From the NCBI RefSeq assembly GCF_900476375.1, contig NZ_UPPP01000072.1, positions 124,001-188,000 on the forward strand: 64,000 nucleotides of DNA, given 5' to 3'. Below are positions 28,025 through 38,300 of this stretch, in pieces (position 1 is the first letter of the stretch; the number at the start of each line of letters is the position of its first letter). A model generated the notes under the pieces. The model was not told the DNA's origin and searched no databases. It was given only the letters and a program-made list of their open reading frames with translations. The stretch is from Allolucifera butyrica (GTDB lineage: Bacteria; Bacillota; Negativicutes; Sporomusales; UPPP01). The position numbers and the translations under genes were made by a program.

Positions 28025-29914
28025 TTAACTTTCGCATGCTTTGAAATAAACATAAAAAATAGTTCCTTCTTTACTTGTCGTAAACTCAATCAGAGCATCG
28101 TGTCTTTTAGCAATACTATAGCATATCGCAAGACCAAGTCCAGTGCCATTTTCCTTAGTAGTATAAAATGGCGTCCCTATTTTAGCCTTTACTTCCTCGG
28201 GAATTCCTTTTCCTTCATCTTGAACAGCCAAAACGATCCGATTACGCTTTGAAAAGATTTGAATGGTTAAAGTTCCCCCCGGATACATTGCCTCAAAGGC
28301 ATTACGAACTAAATTCAAAATTAGCTGGCGAATCTCTTTAACATCCAACATAGCCAACGGAATTTCCTGTAACTCGATTTTAACCTTTTGCCCTATAAGG
28401 TGTGCATCGCATTCAATTAAAGGCAATATTGCTTTTAGAATTTCAACTAAATTAACTGGTTTACGTTGAACTAGTTTATTATTTGCCAAAGATAAAAACT
28501 CGGAAATAATTTGGTTGGCCCTATCTAATTCTTCAATCATTAAAGCAAATTTTTCTCTATAATCATGGAATTGCTGTTTACTCTCCAATAATTGCAAATA
28601 TCCGCGAACCGTCGTCATTGGATTCCGTATTTCGTGAGATATACTTGCAGCCATTTCTCCTACTAAAGATAACCGGTCTAGCCGGGCCATCTTTTCTTGA
28701 ATTTTTTTCTGTTCATCAATATTACGGAAATAAACTGCCAACCCCCCGCCGGATTGCGGATAAATACTCATGCTCATCCAATACTGGCTAAGTTGAGAGA
28801 AAAATTCAATGTGCATAGGAGTTCTCGTACTTTTCGCCTTTACCATGCTTTCATAAAAAACTGGCGTCTTAGGAAGGATATCCCATACGTATTTTCCTAT
28901 TAGATCCTCCTTCTGTCTTAAGGATTTATAATCTTCGGCATAAGTCATGGCCACCTTATTTACATAGGAAAAGCGCCATTCATTATCTAAAAAATAGCAG
29001 CCGTCGGGCATGTTTTCGATGATCTCCCAAATGTCTCTTCTGCCCCGTTTAAATTTGACCGAATGGTTCCTCGTTAAGGACGAAAATTGTATATGTTCCG
29101 TAACGTCATTAATAATCATTAAAATTCCGGCAAAATTATCGACAGTATCTGTCACTTGAGATATCTGCCAATTAAAATATCTATCGTCTGTAAGCCTTTT
29201 ATGCCACCTAGTCACACTAAAAGGGTTACCAGTTTGTAATGTATTTAAGTGTATTTGCAAGAGTTCGTTTACAATCAATGGATCATATTTTTTAGAAAAG
29301 ATATCTTGTAAAGTATGGCCCATAATATCATTTATAGCCATATTATGTATATTTATTGCAAAATAATCATTTACCATAATAAATTTTAAATTATGGTCTA
29401 AAACAGCGACTCCAACATTAATGCTCTGTAATATTGCCTTAATAACCGCCGCCATTCCAAAGGAATTTTTCTCTAGATTTACGAGGTATGATTTTCGCTT
29501 GGTCTTTTTTTTATTGGCCGTAATATCTTCATAAATTGTAATAGCCCCGTTTATTTCACCATTTTCATCATACAATGGAAATGCATTCAGTCTGGCAGTT
29601 TTGGAAATACCATCATTCCAAATAAATTCTAATTCTTCATTTACAATGATTTCATTGTTTCTGACTGCCCGTTGAATAGGCATCTCTTGAGATTCCAATT
29701 TACATCCATTACATAACACCTCCGCTTTATAAGAAGTTAGTGAGTTATGATAAAATAAACCAATTCTTAAAAAATTAGCGGCTAGCAAATTATGGCATAT
29801 AACGGTGCATGATTTATCTGTAGCGATTGATATTCCTAATGGCAAACTATTAAACAGTTTCCAAATAATCTCCTGTTTAATTTGTATATGGGGAAATTGA
29901 AATACTGTATTCAT
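28025..29914 (-). CDS. PAS-domain sensor histidine kinase (KinB-like)
   Basis: About 630 residues with no membrane segment, so a cytoplasmic sensor. Several PAS domains come first (about 15-125, 160-270 and 300-400). The dimerisation box with the phospho-His is ASISHEIRNPMTTVRGYLQLL, and the ATPase motifs are NLVRNAFEAM, DEGKGIPEEV and GTGLGLAICYS. No response regulator is adjacent, so it is an orphan kinase, as seen for kinases that feed sporulation phosphorelays. The start is unclear: ATG 29914, ATG 29923 or TTG 29965. Confidence 0.9.
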   Translation of the reverse strand: MNTVFQFPHIQIKQEIIWKLFNSLPLGISIATDKSCTVICHNLLAANFLRIGLFYHNSLTSYKAEVLCNGCKLESQEMPIQRAVRNNEIIVNEELEFIWNDGISKTARLNAFPLYDENGEINGAITIYEDITANKKKTKRKSYLVNLEKNSFGMAAVIKAILQSINVGVAVLDHNLKFIMVNDYFAINIHNMAINDIMGHTLQDIFSKKYDPLIVNELLQIHLNTLQTGNPFSVTRWHKRLTDDRYFNWQISQVTDTVDNFAGILMIINDVTEHIQFSSLTRNHSVKFKRGRRDIWEIIENMPDGCYFLDNEWRFSYVNKVAMTYAEDYKSLRQKEDLIGKYVWDILPKTPVFYESMVKAKSTRTPMHIEFFSQLSQYWMSMSIYPQSGGGLAVYFRNIDEQKKIQEKMARLDRLSLVGEMAASISHEIRNPMTTVRGYLQLLESKQQFHDYREKFALMIEELDRANQIISEFLSLANNKLVQRKPVNLVEILKAILPLIECDAHLIGQKVKIELQEIPLAMLDVKEIRQLILNLVRNAFEAMYPGGTLTIQIFSKRNRIVLAVQDEGKGIPEEVKAKIGTPFYTTKENGTGLGLAICYSIAKRHDALIEFTTSKEGTIFYVYFKACES

Positions 29915-30094
29915 AAATTTCATCCAATCTTTTATAGTTATTACATATATTTCTAATTTCAACAAAATTTAGCTAATCCCCTTCAATTTTCATTTAAAAT
30001 CCAAGATTTTTGACAAAAATTATGGTATACAGGATTTCCTTATCCTCGAAGCCCATTATCTACAAAGCCTATAATCAGCTAAAAAAAGAGTCCT

Positions 30095-30982
30095 TTAGCA
30101 AATATTCTTCGCTGTGTTTTGCTCTATAAATGCTCGTATGGCCGGCGATAACCATTTGTCCTTGTGATAGACAATTTGTGTATAAATTTCAAATTTGGGG
30201 CCACGCCATGGTATTTCCAACAGAAGATTTTTCTGAATCTCTTCCGCTACGGTCGCTTTAGGAAGAATCGTTACGCCATACCCATTCATCACCAGCTGTT
30301 TGATTGCCTGTATATTATTGATCTCGGTCAGATTCTTGGGGCGGACCTGATTTTGGGCTAAGATAGCATCAATCATCGCCCGGTAGGTACATCCAGGTTC
30401 AGTAACCACTAAGTCTTCATGGTGAAAGTGAGTTATATCAATTTCCTCAAAGTGAGTAAAAGGATGGTTAGGGGCAGCAACCACGACGATTTCCTCGCTG
30501 CCAAGAATGTGAGAAATTAGTTCCGGAACGGTTATTCTACCGGAGAGTAAAAAGGCAATATCAACTGCATTGTTTTTTAACATCTCGAGAATGTTGGCAA
30601 CGCTGTCAAATTTTATACGAGTGGTAATATGAGGATAATGAACTTTGAAGTGGTTCAGAATGGCTGGCAGATGCACATATCCTAACGATTCATTGGCCCC
30701 AATTACAATTTTTCCGCCAAATTCCCCGTTGCCCTGCAATATATCTGTTGCTTCTTTTGCTGTAGTGACGATGCGCTGCGCATACGGAAACAGAAGTTTC
30801 CCTTCGTGGGAAAGACAAACTTTGTGTCCGAGTCGGTCAAACAGCTTAACGTGGAGTTCTTCTTCCAGGGCTTTGATATGGGATGATATCGTTGGCTGCG
30901 AATAGCCAAGGAGAGCGCCAGCTTGAACAAAACTGCCCGCTTGGGTGATGGAGAGAAAAGTTATCAATTGTTTAATTTCCAT
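30095..30982 (-). CDS. LysR-family transcriptional regulator
   Basis: 295 residues, the usual length. The N-terminal HTH is GSFVQAGALLGYSQPTISSHIKALEEEL, and the remainder is a periplasmic-binding-like effector domain (GANESLGYVHLPAILNHF). It is divergent from the QueG-like gene across 180 bp and, following LysR custom, probably controls it. Confidence 0.94.
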   Translation of the reverse strand: MEIKQLITFLSITQAGSFVQAGALLGYSQPTISSHIKALEEELHVKLFDRLGHKVCLSHEGKLLFPYAQRIVTTAKEATDILQGNGEFGGKIVIGANESLGYVHLPAILNHFKVHYPHITTRIKFDSVANILEMLKNNAVDIAFLLSGRITVPELISHILGSEEIVVVAAPNHPFTHFEEIDITHFHHEDLVVTEPGCTYRAMIDAILAQNQVRPKNLTEINNIQAIKQLVMNGYGVTILPKATVAEEIQKNLLLEIPWRGPKFEIYTQIVYHKDKWLSPAIRAFIEQNTAKNIC

Positions 30983-31162
30983 AATAATATCCTTATATTC
31001 CCATTTGATTTTTCTATCGATATTATTATAACTATCAATTTTACAAATGTCACGCGGTTTGCTATAGTAACAGTAAGAAAACTGGCAGGCTATGGTATGA
31101 CCGGTTTGCCAGCTTGAAAAATGGATAAATAAAAATGATACGATAAGTCGGGAGGGATCTTT

Positions 31163-31957
31163 GTGGACATCATTAATATTGAAGAAGCAATCAACGAGTT
31201 TTGGTCGGATAACCCCCTTAATATTGTAAAAGACCTAAATTCTTTACAGATTTTTGATAAGCCTCTCATTGGCGTAGCTTCGGCATATGATCCACTTTTT
31301 GAACAGCTTAAAGAAGAAACCGCCGTCGGTCCTCACCATATGTCGCCACAGGAATGGTTACCCGGCAGCCAATCCGTAATTTCTTATTTTCTTCCCTTCA
31401 CCGAAGAAGTTCGTACGGCTAACCGTCGCATGGGGCAGCCCGCACGGGAGTGGCTCTACGGACGCATTGAAGGGCAACAATATAATAATGCCCTATGTCA
31501 ATTCCTGGTTCGTTGGTTTACCGCTGCCGGCTATGAGGCAGTCGGCCCTTCAGTCGATAAACGATTCCAGGTCACGAACAAGCGCAGCAATTGGTCGGAG
31601 CGGCATGTTGCCTTTATAGCCGGCTTAGGGACCCTAAGCCTTAGCTGCTCTATTATTACTAAGCGTGGTTCAGCAGGACGGTTGGGCAGTGTAATTGTGA
31701 ACACCCTTCTTGAATCCACTCCCCGCTACTATACCGAAAAAGATGAGAATTGTACCAAGTGCGGCGCTTGCATTTTGCGCTGTCCACCTCTTGCCATCAA
31801 TGAAAACGGGAAAAATCACGCCGTATGTTCCGACTATCTGGACAGGGTATTGGCGAGATTTTCGCCCCGGTATGGCTGTGGCAAATGCCAGACCGGCGTC
31901 CCCTGCGAGACTAAAATACCTGATAAAGCTAGGATTGGTAAATCGACCGCTATATGA
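31163..31957 (+). CDS. QueG-like 4Fe-4S protein
   Basis: 264 residues from a GTG preceded by GGGAGGG. The C-terminal part holds one clear ferredoxin motif, CTKCGACILRCP, plus further cysteines in CGKCQTGVPCET, resembling the C-terminus of epoxyqueuosine reductase. It is much shorter than QueG (about 380) and probably lacks the cobalamin role. It may be an electron-transfer protein or a reductase regulated by the divergent LysR. Confidence 0.78.
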   Translation: MDIINIEEAINEFWSDNPLNIVKDLNSLQIFDKPLIGVASAYDPLFEQLKEETAVGPHHMSPQEWLPGSQSVISYFLPFTEEVRTANRRMGQPAREWLYGRIEGQQYNNALCQFLVRWFTAAGYEAVGPSVDKRFQVTNKRSNWSERHVAFIAGLGTLSLSCSIITKRGSAGRLGSVIVNTLLESTPRYYTEKDENCTKCGACILRCPPLAINENGKNHAVCSDYLDRVLARFSPRYGCGKCQTGVPCETKIPDKARIGKSTAI

Positions 31958-32002
31958 ATGAAAAAAGGCTACTCCGAAAGATCAAAAGAAAAAGGGCAAC
32001 AA

Positions 32003-32038
32003 AAATAAGCCTCCCTAATAATGGGTAGGCTTATTTTA
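32003..32038. terminator. Bidirectional terminator between QueG-like and HutD genes
   Basis: AATAAGCCTCCC and GGGTAGGCTTATTTT form a stem ending in a T-run. It lies at the meeting point of two convergent genes. Confidence 0.75.
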
Positions 32039-32659
32039 TCAACTGCCGATTGGCTGATAAATTCTGGTAACAAGGCAATTCGCCTTCCCGGGCCCTACAT
32101 TCGCCACTGTGAAGGAGACAGTGGCGTCCGGGTTATGAATGCAGCATAACTCCTTCGGATTAAGCACCATCTCCGGACCGTCCAAAGTAACCCTGACAGT
32201 TCCCTGATGCAGGTATATAACCTGTGCGCTCAGTTTCATCCGCGCCGGCGGCTCATCAAGTAAAGTCCGGGTTTCTTGTTTTTCCAGAGGTAAATAAGCA
32301 ACCGTCCCGCGGTATTCATTCCGGGTCATCAAATTAAAATCAACCGCTCGGCCATAACTGGTCGTGGTCCAGCCGCCGTCAAAAGTATCCTGTTCATATG
32401 GTTTGAGTTCTTTCTGATACTGCTCCTGATGGACTAAGGTAACATTCCCCTCCAGCAGGACCAGGATCCGGTCTACTCCCGGCAGGGCGGAAAAGGTCGA
32501 CTGATCCGCTTCTACTGTGGCTGTACTCAGGCGCCAGGAAAACTCGCGCTTTAAATAAGACGCTTCTGCCGGATCAATGTAAAGTTCCGTCGTCCTGCCG
32601 CCCGACCATCGATTAACCGGGTAATCGGCTGTTTTTTTTATCACTACTTTATTATGCAT
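32039..32659 (-). CDS. hutD: HutD/Ves-family cupin protein
   Basis: 206 residues. The N-terminal signature NRWSGGRTTELYIDP and the DRILVLLEGNVTLVH segment are those of HutD, a bicupin often linked to histidine utilisation and nucleobase transport loci. Its biochemical role is not established. The NCS1 permease gene lies 101 bp upstream on the same strand, which suggests a link to uptake of a nitrogenous compound. Confidence 0.88.
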   Translation of the reverse strand: MHNKVVIKKTADYPVNRWSGGRTTELYIDPAEASYLKREFSWRLSTATVEADQSTFSALPGVDRILVLLEGNVTLVHQEQYQKELKPYEQDTFDGGWTTTSYGRAVDFNLMTRNEYRGTVAYLPLEKQETRTLLDEPPARMKLSAQVIYLHQGTVRVTLDGPEMVLNPKELCCIHNPDATVSFTVANVGPGKANCLVTRIYQPIGS

Positions 32660-32760
32660 TATACATTCTCCATTTTTTATGTTATCTTTTATAAAACTTA
32701 TAACCCGGCTATTCTCTTGTCAACATCCGGCGCATCACTGCCTGCACCTGTTCTATAATC

Positions 32761-34185
32761 CTATTTTCCGATATAGTTACCGGGATAAATCATTTCTTTG
32801 GGTGCCACATTGCGGCTTTGGGCCCACGGGTAATAGACGCCGGCAGTTACAAGCAGGGCAATGATCCAGGAAATATCCGCCCCACCGAGCATTTTGGTAA
32901 TCGGTCCCGTATACATGGATTGAGCCATAAAAGGAATTTGTACTAACACCCCGATAAAATAGGAAACAAGCGCCGGCGTGTTCCATTTACCGTATCGGCC
33001 TTGAGGATCGTATAAGGCTGGAATATCAATTTTCTCTCTGGATATCCAGTAAAAATCGATGAGATTAATTGCACTCCAGGGGGTAAACACCATAAGCAAG
33101 GTCAAAACGAAATTTTTAAACAGGTTCAGGAAATCTTTGCTGGCAAAAATGGCGATGCAAACCGATAAAATAATCATTCCCAGTATGAAAAAACTCCGTT
33201 GCGTTGTCGTAACGCTTTTCTTGCCATTAAACGCCGTAGTAATCGTTAGCATGGACATGAAGGACCCATACGCGTTCAACGTATTGACCGTTAACTTGCC
33301 GATCACAATAACCAGGTAAATTAGAACGGCAATTACGCCGATTCCTCCCAATTCCCCTAAATACCCCACTTGATTTTTCAAAAAACTCCCGCCATATCCG
33401 GCAAGGCTGGCCGCACTAATAATAACGCCAAGCGACATGGCCCATTGGGTGCCGATAACACTTCCCAAAAAGGTATTCCAGAACGTGGCCGTCTGGGACG
33501 TGCTGCGCGGTAGATAGCGGCTGTAATCTGCGACATAAGGACCAAAAGTAAGCTGCCAGCCCGCTGAAAGGGAAATAGCCAATAAAAAAGTGCTCATTGC
33601 AAACGGTTTTATACCGATAAAAGAAGCAACCGGAAACTTTATGAATGCCATGATTGACAGATAGGTAAAACCGATCATTCCGGTGATTGTCGCAACACGG
33701 CCCAAAGCATGAATGTATTTGTAGCCAAGAAGCGCCAATAATGCTGTCAGAGCACCAAAAATAATAATGCCAACAGCCGGTGTTTCCACACCAAGAATAC
33801 CATTTATCGCCTGCCCGGAAAGAACAGTGCCGGTGGCTGCAAATCCAAGATACATTAACACCGCCAGGACAAGGGGTAGAATTGCACCCAGTACACCGAA
33901 CTGGGCGCGGCTCGAAATCATCTGCGGCAATCCCAGCCGCGGCCCCTGCGCTGAGTGAAGGGCCATAACGGCGCCGCCTAAAATATTGCCGACCAACAAA
34001 CCAATAAAGGCCCAAAGAGCATCTGCGCCAAAAACGACGGCCAGTGCGCCATCCACAACCGATGTAATCTGCATATTGGCACCGAACCAGAGTGTGAACT
34101 GATTGAAGGGCGTACCATGTCTTTCCTGGTCTGGAATCATGTCAATCGAACGAGTTTCAATCAAAGTCTCTTTCGCCTGGGTCAT
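32761..34185 (-). CDS. NCS1-family nucleobase permease (CodB-like)
   Basis: 474 residues with about 12 membrane segments. GTPFNQFTLWFGANMQI near the N-terminus and PYVADYSRYLP in the middle are marks of the NCS1 (cytosine/purine/allantoin) family. I start at ATG 34185, 8 bp after AAGGAG, rather than the ATG at 34209. The substrate might be cytosine, hydantoin or a related base. The HutD gene follows it on the same strand. Confidence 0.9.
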   Translation of the reverse strand: MTQAKETLIETRSIDMIPDQERHGTPFNQFTLWFGANMQITSVVDGALAVVFGADALWAFIGLLVGNILGGAVMALHSAQGPRLGLPQMISSRAQFGVLGAILPLVLAVLMYLGFAATGTVLSGQAINGILGVETPAVGIIIFGALTALLALLGYKYIHALGRVATITGMIGFTYLSIMAFIKFPVASFIGIKPFAMSTFLLAISLSAGWQLTFGPYVADYSRYLPRSTSQTATFWNTFLGSVIGTQWAMSLGVIISAASLAGYGGSFLKNQVGYLGELGGIGVIAVLIYLVIVIGKLTVNTLNAYGSFMSMLTITTAFNGKKSVTTTQRSFFILGMIILSVCIAIFASKDFLNLFKNFVLTLLMVFTPWSAINLIDFYWISREKIDIPALYDPQGRYGKWNTPALVSYFIGVLVQIPFMAQSMYTGPITKMLGGADISWIIALLVTAGVYYPWAQSRNVAPKEMIYPGNYIGK

Positions 34186-34619
34186 CCTCTTCACTCCTTT
34201 TTTATGCATCTACCCTGAAAATACCGAGATCACCGCACTCCACCCGTTCCGCTCGCAATTACAGATCATCCCACTCAACTTTCATGGGATTCCTCCTTTC
34301 GAACAAACTCGCCACGGATTTTTTCCTTATCTATTCCTCTAACCCTATGCTAATTCGCTCCATTTAGCAATTAAAATGAAGCTCCCGTTCGTTTTCATAT
34401 TATTAATAGTAAAATCATTAATTCCCAGAAATGCTGCGCTATAAAAAAATACGTCCGAAGAACAAGGTTCTTCGGACGCCATTGTCCTTTTTAGCCGTTT
34501 GTTACTTATTAAATTAGCATCTTTACCATGAATTGTCAAATTGTTTTGATAATCTGGGATTTTCCTATAAGTTTCGAACCGTCCCCTGACTCTCTACTTT
34601 TTGTTCACATCAATGTTAT
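34186..34619. other. Gene-free region between the rhamnonate operon and the permease
   Basis: 434 bp. It holds the rhamnonate-operon terminator (34442-34480) and the permease promoter. At 34578-34589 there is ACCGTCCCCTGA, which shares 11 bp with the arm of the dispersed palindrome at 3817 and 11583 and may be a decayed copy. Confidence 0.5.
34442..34480 (-). terminator. Terminator of the L-rhamnonate operon
   Basis: CGTCCGAAGAAC (34452-34463) and GTTCTTCGGACG (34467-34478) form a perfect 12-bp stem with a 3-nt loop, followed on the minus strand by TATTTTTTTA. Confidence 0.9.
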
Positions 34620-35429
34620 TTAGTACGATTTCTTTACTTCCACTGGTTTATTCGTTTTGAATATCGCCAGGGCCGTGTCCAAAGCCTGGGTAAACAACAT
34701 GGTATCGACCGCAACCGCTACGAACGTTGCGCCCCATTTTATACACTTTTGGGCCATTTCAGGCTCAACCGCTAACGTCCCTGCCGCTTTTCCCAAAGCC
34801 CGGATGCGTTTGATGCTTTTTTCGATAATTGCCTGCATTTCAGGGTGGCCCGCATCTTCATACCCGAGAGAAGCGGACAGGTCGGCCGGTCCAATAAATA
34901 CGCCGTCAATGCCATCGACTTGTACAATTTCGTCCAAATTATCGATTGCCGCCTTGGTTTCCGCCTGAACAAGCAAACACAAATTTTCTTCCGCTTTTTG
35001 CATATAGTCACTGACTCTTCCCCAGCGGGAGGCTCTGGCGATGCTGGCGCCTACTCCTCTTACCCCTAACGGCGGATAACGCATTGCCGAGACCATTTCC
35101 TGTGCCTCTGACGCCGAATTAATCATCGGAACTAATAGCGTTTGCGCGCCAATATCAAGCGCCTGTTTTATCAGTGTTCGATTTCCTTCCGCCACTCTGA
35201 TTACGGGATGGCTGGGGTAAGGGGCTATGGCCTGGAGTTGGGAAAGTTGGGTCTGAATTGTATTCGGAGCATGTTCCCCATCCAAAAGCAGCCAATCATA
35301 GCCGGCCGTTGCGGCAATTTCGGCTATGTAGGGAGTTGCCGTACTTAACCAAAGGCCAATTTGTGCCTCTCCTTTGACAATGGCCGTCTTAAAAGGGTTA
35401 CACAGCACTTCGTTTATTGCGTGGTTCAT
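34620..35429 (-). CDS. rhmA: 2-keto-3-deoxy-L-rhamnonate aldolase
   Basis: 269 residues of the HpcH/HpaI class II aldolase family. The base is in [10 protein letters not shown], and the metal ligands fall in [10 protein letters not shown] (Glu) and [11 protein letters not shown] (Asp). RhmA (YfaU) splits 2-keto-3-deoxy-L-rhamnonate into pyruvate and L-lactaldehyde. The assignment rests on the neighbours: dehydratase, carrier and IclR regulator in the same order as E. coli yfaXWVU. It has a good AAGGAG site and is 24 bp from the carrier gene. Confidence 0.9.
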   Translation of the reverse strand: MNHAINEVLCNPFKTAIVKGEAQIGLWLSTATPYIAEIAATAGYDWLLLDGEHAPNTIQTQLSQLQAIAPYPSHPVIRVAEGNRTLIKQALDIGAQTLLVPMINSASEAQEMVSAMRYPPLGVRGVGASIARASRWGRVSDYMQKAEENLCLLVQAETKAAIDNLDEIVQVDGIDGVFIGPADLSASLGYEDAGHPEMQAIIEKSIKRIRALGKAAGTLAVEPEMAQKCIKWGATFVAVAVDTMLFTQALDTALAIFKTNKPVEVKKSY

Positions 35430-35453
35430 TTTATTTTTCTCCTTTTATGGGAT

Positions 35454-36719
35454 TTATCTATTCACTTTTTGTTCCTTTAAAGCAAGAATGGCGAGGGAAC
35501 CAATCACCGTGATAAAAGCTAATGTCAGCAAACCGGCAGTCCCGTTATGAAAAAAGGTCTCGGCTTTGACTCTTATGAGCGGAGCCAGAAAACCGCCAAA
35601 GGCGCCAAACATATTAACAAAGCCAATGCCGGCGGCTAATGCCGCCCCGGATAAAATGTTTGTCGGCATCGTCCAAAATACGGGCTGTACGGCAATAAAG
35701 CCGATCGCGGCAAAACAGAGGGCAATAATCGCCAATACCGGGGAGGCAATGGCGGAAATTCCTATGCCGAGTCCCGCCACCAAAAGGGTCCTGGCGGCCG
35801 TTTTTTTACGTTCTCCTGTTTTATCGGAATAGCGGGGGATGTAATAGGTGCCAAACAAAGAAGCAATCCAGGGAATCGCGGCAACCAACGATACGGTAAA
35901 TCCTACCTTTTGCCCCATCAATGCCCCAACTTGCGTGGGAAGGAAGAAAATAAGCCCGTAAACACTAATCTGTATAATCATGTAAATAATGGCTAGATGC
36001 CATACCTTTGCATTGCCCATTGCATCATAAATACTGGAACTGGTTTTAACGCTTTCTTCCGAATTAAGCTGGTCAATTAATACTCCCTTTTCATTTTGAT
36101 CTAAGAAACGGGCATCCTGCGGTTTATTGTCCAGGTAAAAAAAGGTGATGATCCCTGCAAGTATGGCAATCAGTCCTTCAATGATAAACATCCAGTACCA
36201 GCCCGGTTTGCCCATAAATCCGTGTAATTCCAGCAACGCGCCGGAAAGGGGGGAACCAAATGACAACGCTAACGGCGCTCCCATATAAAACAGCCCCATA
36301 ATCCCCGCCCGATATTGTTGAGGAAACCACTGGGAAGTGAGATAAATCATGCCTGGAAAGAATCCCGCTTCGGCTACGCCTAATAAAACTCTAACGGTTA
36401 GAAATTTCCATTCCGTATCTGCATAGGCCATGGCAGCGGATAAAACTCCCCAAACCAATGTCGTCAAACCAATCCAGGTTCTGGCGCCAAATTTACGCAT
36501 AAGTAAATTAGCAGGAACTCCCAGGAACGCGTAAGCGGCAAAAAATATCCCCGCCCCCAGTGCATAGGCCTCATTGCTCAAGCCGGTATCCAGCTGATAG
36601 GCCTGTTTGGCAAAACCAATATTCGAGCGGTCTAAGAAAGCTAGAATATAAAGAGCTAGCATAAATGGAATCAAACGCCAACTGGTTTTCTTTACAATGT
36701 GCTCAAGTGTCGCAGTCAC
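35454..36719 (-). CDS. rhmT: L-rhamnonate MFS transporter
   Basis: About 421 residues of the anion:cation symporter family, with 12 membrane segments. LYILAFLDRSNIGFAKQAY and GVAEAGFFPGMIYL are the usual motifs. In E. coli yfaV/rhmT holds this place. I prefer the GTG at 36719, which has a proper spacing after GAGGGAG. The ATG at 36725 touches that site. Confidence 0.9.
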   Translation of the reverse strand: MTATLEHIVKKTSWRLIPFMLALYILAFLDRSNIGFAKQAYQLDTGLSNEAYALGAGIFFAAYAFLGVPANLLMRKFGARTWIGLTTLVWGVLSAAMAYADTEWKFLTVRVLLGVAEAGFFPGMIYLTSQWFPQQYRAGIMGLFYMGAPLALSFGSPLSGALLELHGFMGKPGWYWMFIIEGLIAILAGIITFFYLDNKPQDARFLDQNEKGVLIDQLNSEESVKTSSSIYDAMGNAKVWHLAIIYMIIQISVYGLIFFLPTQVGALMGQKVGFTVSLVAAIPWIASLFGTYYIPRYSDKTGERKKTAARTLLVAGLGIGISAIASPVLAIIALCFAAIGFIAVQPVFWTMPTNILSGAALAAGIGFVNMFGAFGGFLAPLIRVKAETFFHNGTAGLLTLAFITVIGSLAILALKEQKVNR

Positions 36720-36830
36720 AAGCATCTCCCTCTCATAATGAATTAAAAAAAGCGGGTAATTTTGCTTAAGAATTTCAAAGCCTGCTAGAGCAATTGCTCT
36801 GCTACTGCACTGGGTAACAGAGCCTATTTA

Positions 36831-38036
36831 TTAATGAGTATAAGCACGCTTCATTTTGCACGTCCGGTTCAGTTCAACCCCAAAACCGGGACGGTCCAAA
36901 ACGGTTTTATGAATTTTGCCATTTACGGGAACCGGCTCATTAAGCAAAATTGGGTCGAACTGGGGACGAAGCCTTGCACAATCCGGGCTCGTCATCAAAA
37001 ATTCGCTGAACGGCGTATTGGTAAAGGTAATCACAACGTGATGAGAATAAACGGAAGAACCATGCGGAACAACCCATTGCCCCCGGGATTTCGCAATGGC
37101 GGCAATTTCTGTCAAAGTGGTCACACCGCCGCACCAGCTTACATCGGGCTGTAAAATGTCTACACCGATATCCGAAAGCATTCGGAAAGACTCCAGATTG
37201 CCATGATGTTCGCCTGTTGTTACCAGCATGCCCTTCGGTGCGTTACGTTTTAACTCTCTATAGCTCTCATATTGTTGCGGCGGAAAACACTCTTCAATCC
37301 ATTTCAGGTTGTAAGGTGCACAGGCGTGTGCCAATTTTGTAGCATAATTTACATCCTGGCTCATCCAGCAATCCAGCATCAGCCAAAAATCAGGGCCGCA
37401 TTTTTCACGGTATTCGGCTACCATCGCAGCATCTTTGGCTATGCCTTGGTCCGAATCCTGCGGTCCCCAGTGCGTTGGCATCTTACCGCCGATAAAGCCC
37501 ATCTCTTTCGCTAAATCGGGTCTGGCACCTGTTGCATAAAACTTAATTTCGTCCCGCACAGCACCACCTAATAATTTATAAACAGGCAGGTCCAGTACCC
37601 GGCCGTACAGATCCCACAGAGCATTGTCTACGCAGGAAATCGCATTCATCACTATCCCGCCGCCGCCGGAATAGTACCAGGTCGCATTGAGCATTTGGTC
37701 ATGAATCAATTTAATATCCGATACGCATTTCCCCTCAACAAACCGGCTGAGATGCTTTTCCACGACAAAGCAGCCCATTTCCCCGCCTGTGGAAATGGCA
37801 AAACCTGTTACCCCATTATCGGCTTCGGCTTCAACAATTAGAGTGCCTAATACATTGATCCCGAAAGATTGGCGGGATTGTTCATATTCCTTGTACTTGC
37901 TCATGGGAGTGGCAATATGATCGTCAATCCAGTGACTTCCTTTCTGATCATGATAATCTCCGCCGCCGCTGCCTTTTTCCGCGGTGGCTCCCCCCATAAA
38001 ATAGGCCCGGATTTCTTTAATCTTTGGTAAATTCAT
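36831..38036 (-). CDS. rhmD: L-rhamnonate dehydratase
   Basis: 401 residues of the enolase superfamily (mandelate racemase subgroup), matching RhmD in length and motifs. Metal ligands are in [16 protein letters not shown] and TTGEHHG, and the catalytic His is in [11 protein letters not shown]. It dehydrates L-rhamnonate to 2-keto-3-deoxy-L-rhamnonate. It is the first gene of the operon rhmD-rhmT-rhmA, with AAGGAGGAAAAGGAG before the ATG. Two TTCATATAYATGAA sites lie upstream. Confidence 0.94.
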   Translation of the reverse strand: MNLPKIKEIRAYFMGGATAEKGSGGGDYHDQKGSHWIDDHIATPMSKYKEYEQSRQSFGINVLGTLIVEAEADNGVTGFAISTGGEMGCFVVEKHLSRFVEGKCVSDIKLIHDQMLNATWYYSGGGGIVMNAISCVDNALWDLYGRVLDLPVYKLLGGAVRDEIKFYATGARPDLAKEMGFIGGKMPTHWGPQDSDQGIAKDAAMVAEYREKCGPDFWLMLDCWMSQDVNYATKLAHACAPYNLKWIEECFPPQQYESYRELKRNAPKGMLVTTGEHHGNLESFRMLSDIGVDILQPDVSWCGGVTTLTEIAAIAKSRGQWVVPHGSSVYSHHVVITFTNTPFSEFLMTSPDCARLRPQFDPILLNEPVPVNGKIHKTVLDRPGFGVELNRTCKMKRAYTH

Positions 38037-38142
38037 GCTCCTTTTCCTCCTTGTAAATTTAGGTTGTGTCTTGCAATTCCGCAGCTTTTTTTCCTTTCTT
38101 AGCTAAGTATTCTCTCCTCCTTCCCATACTATTAGTATTTAG

Positions 38143-38168
38143 TTCATATACATGAACTGAGTTCATGA
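38143..38168. promoter_or_regulatory. Putative IclR operator 1
   Basis: TTCATATACATGAA followed by CTGA and GTTCATGA. The 14-bp core is a near-perfect palindrome, repeated at 38198 and 39098, each with the same downstream half-site GTTCA. Confidence 0.7.
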
Positions 38169-38197
38169 GATTTAGCATAAAAAAATCAATTCATTGA

Positions 38198-38221
38198 TTC
38201 ATATATATGAATCAAGTTCAT
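38198..38221. promoter_or_regulatory. Putative IclR operator 2
   Basis: TTCATATATATGAA (perfect palindrome), then TCAA, then GTTCAT. It lies between the IclR gene and the dehydratase gene. Confidence 0.7.
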
Positions 38222-38300
38222 AGCATATTGTGTAAAAATGAATCAAACTAGAACTTGAGTAATTACTCTATTCATAAACAGAATGGTTGGAGGTCTAAAT

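Noticed and set aside
28009-28034. GTTAACG/CGTTAAC stem over the histidine kinase stop codon as terminator
   Set aside because: It overlaps the coding end and lacks a T-run.
31076-31118. CTGGCA/TGCCAG hairpin before the QueG-like gene as a riboswitch
   Set aside because: It is a simple short stem with a long loop and no conserved aptamer features that I know.
34345-34539. 64-codon open frame on the minus strand upstream of the permease
   Set aside because: It runs through the rhamnonate-operon terminator hairpin, has no ribosome binding site and no family likeness.
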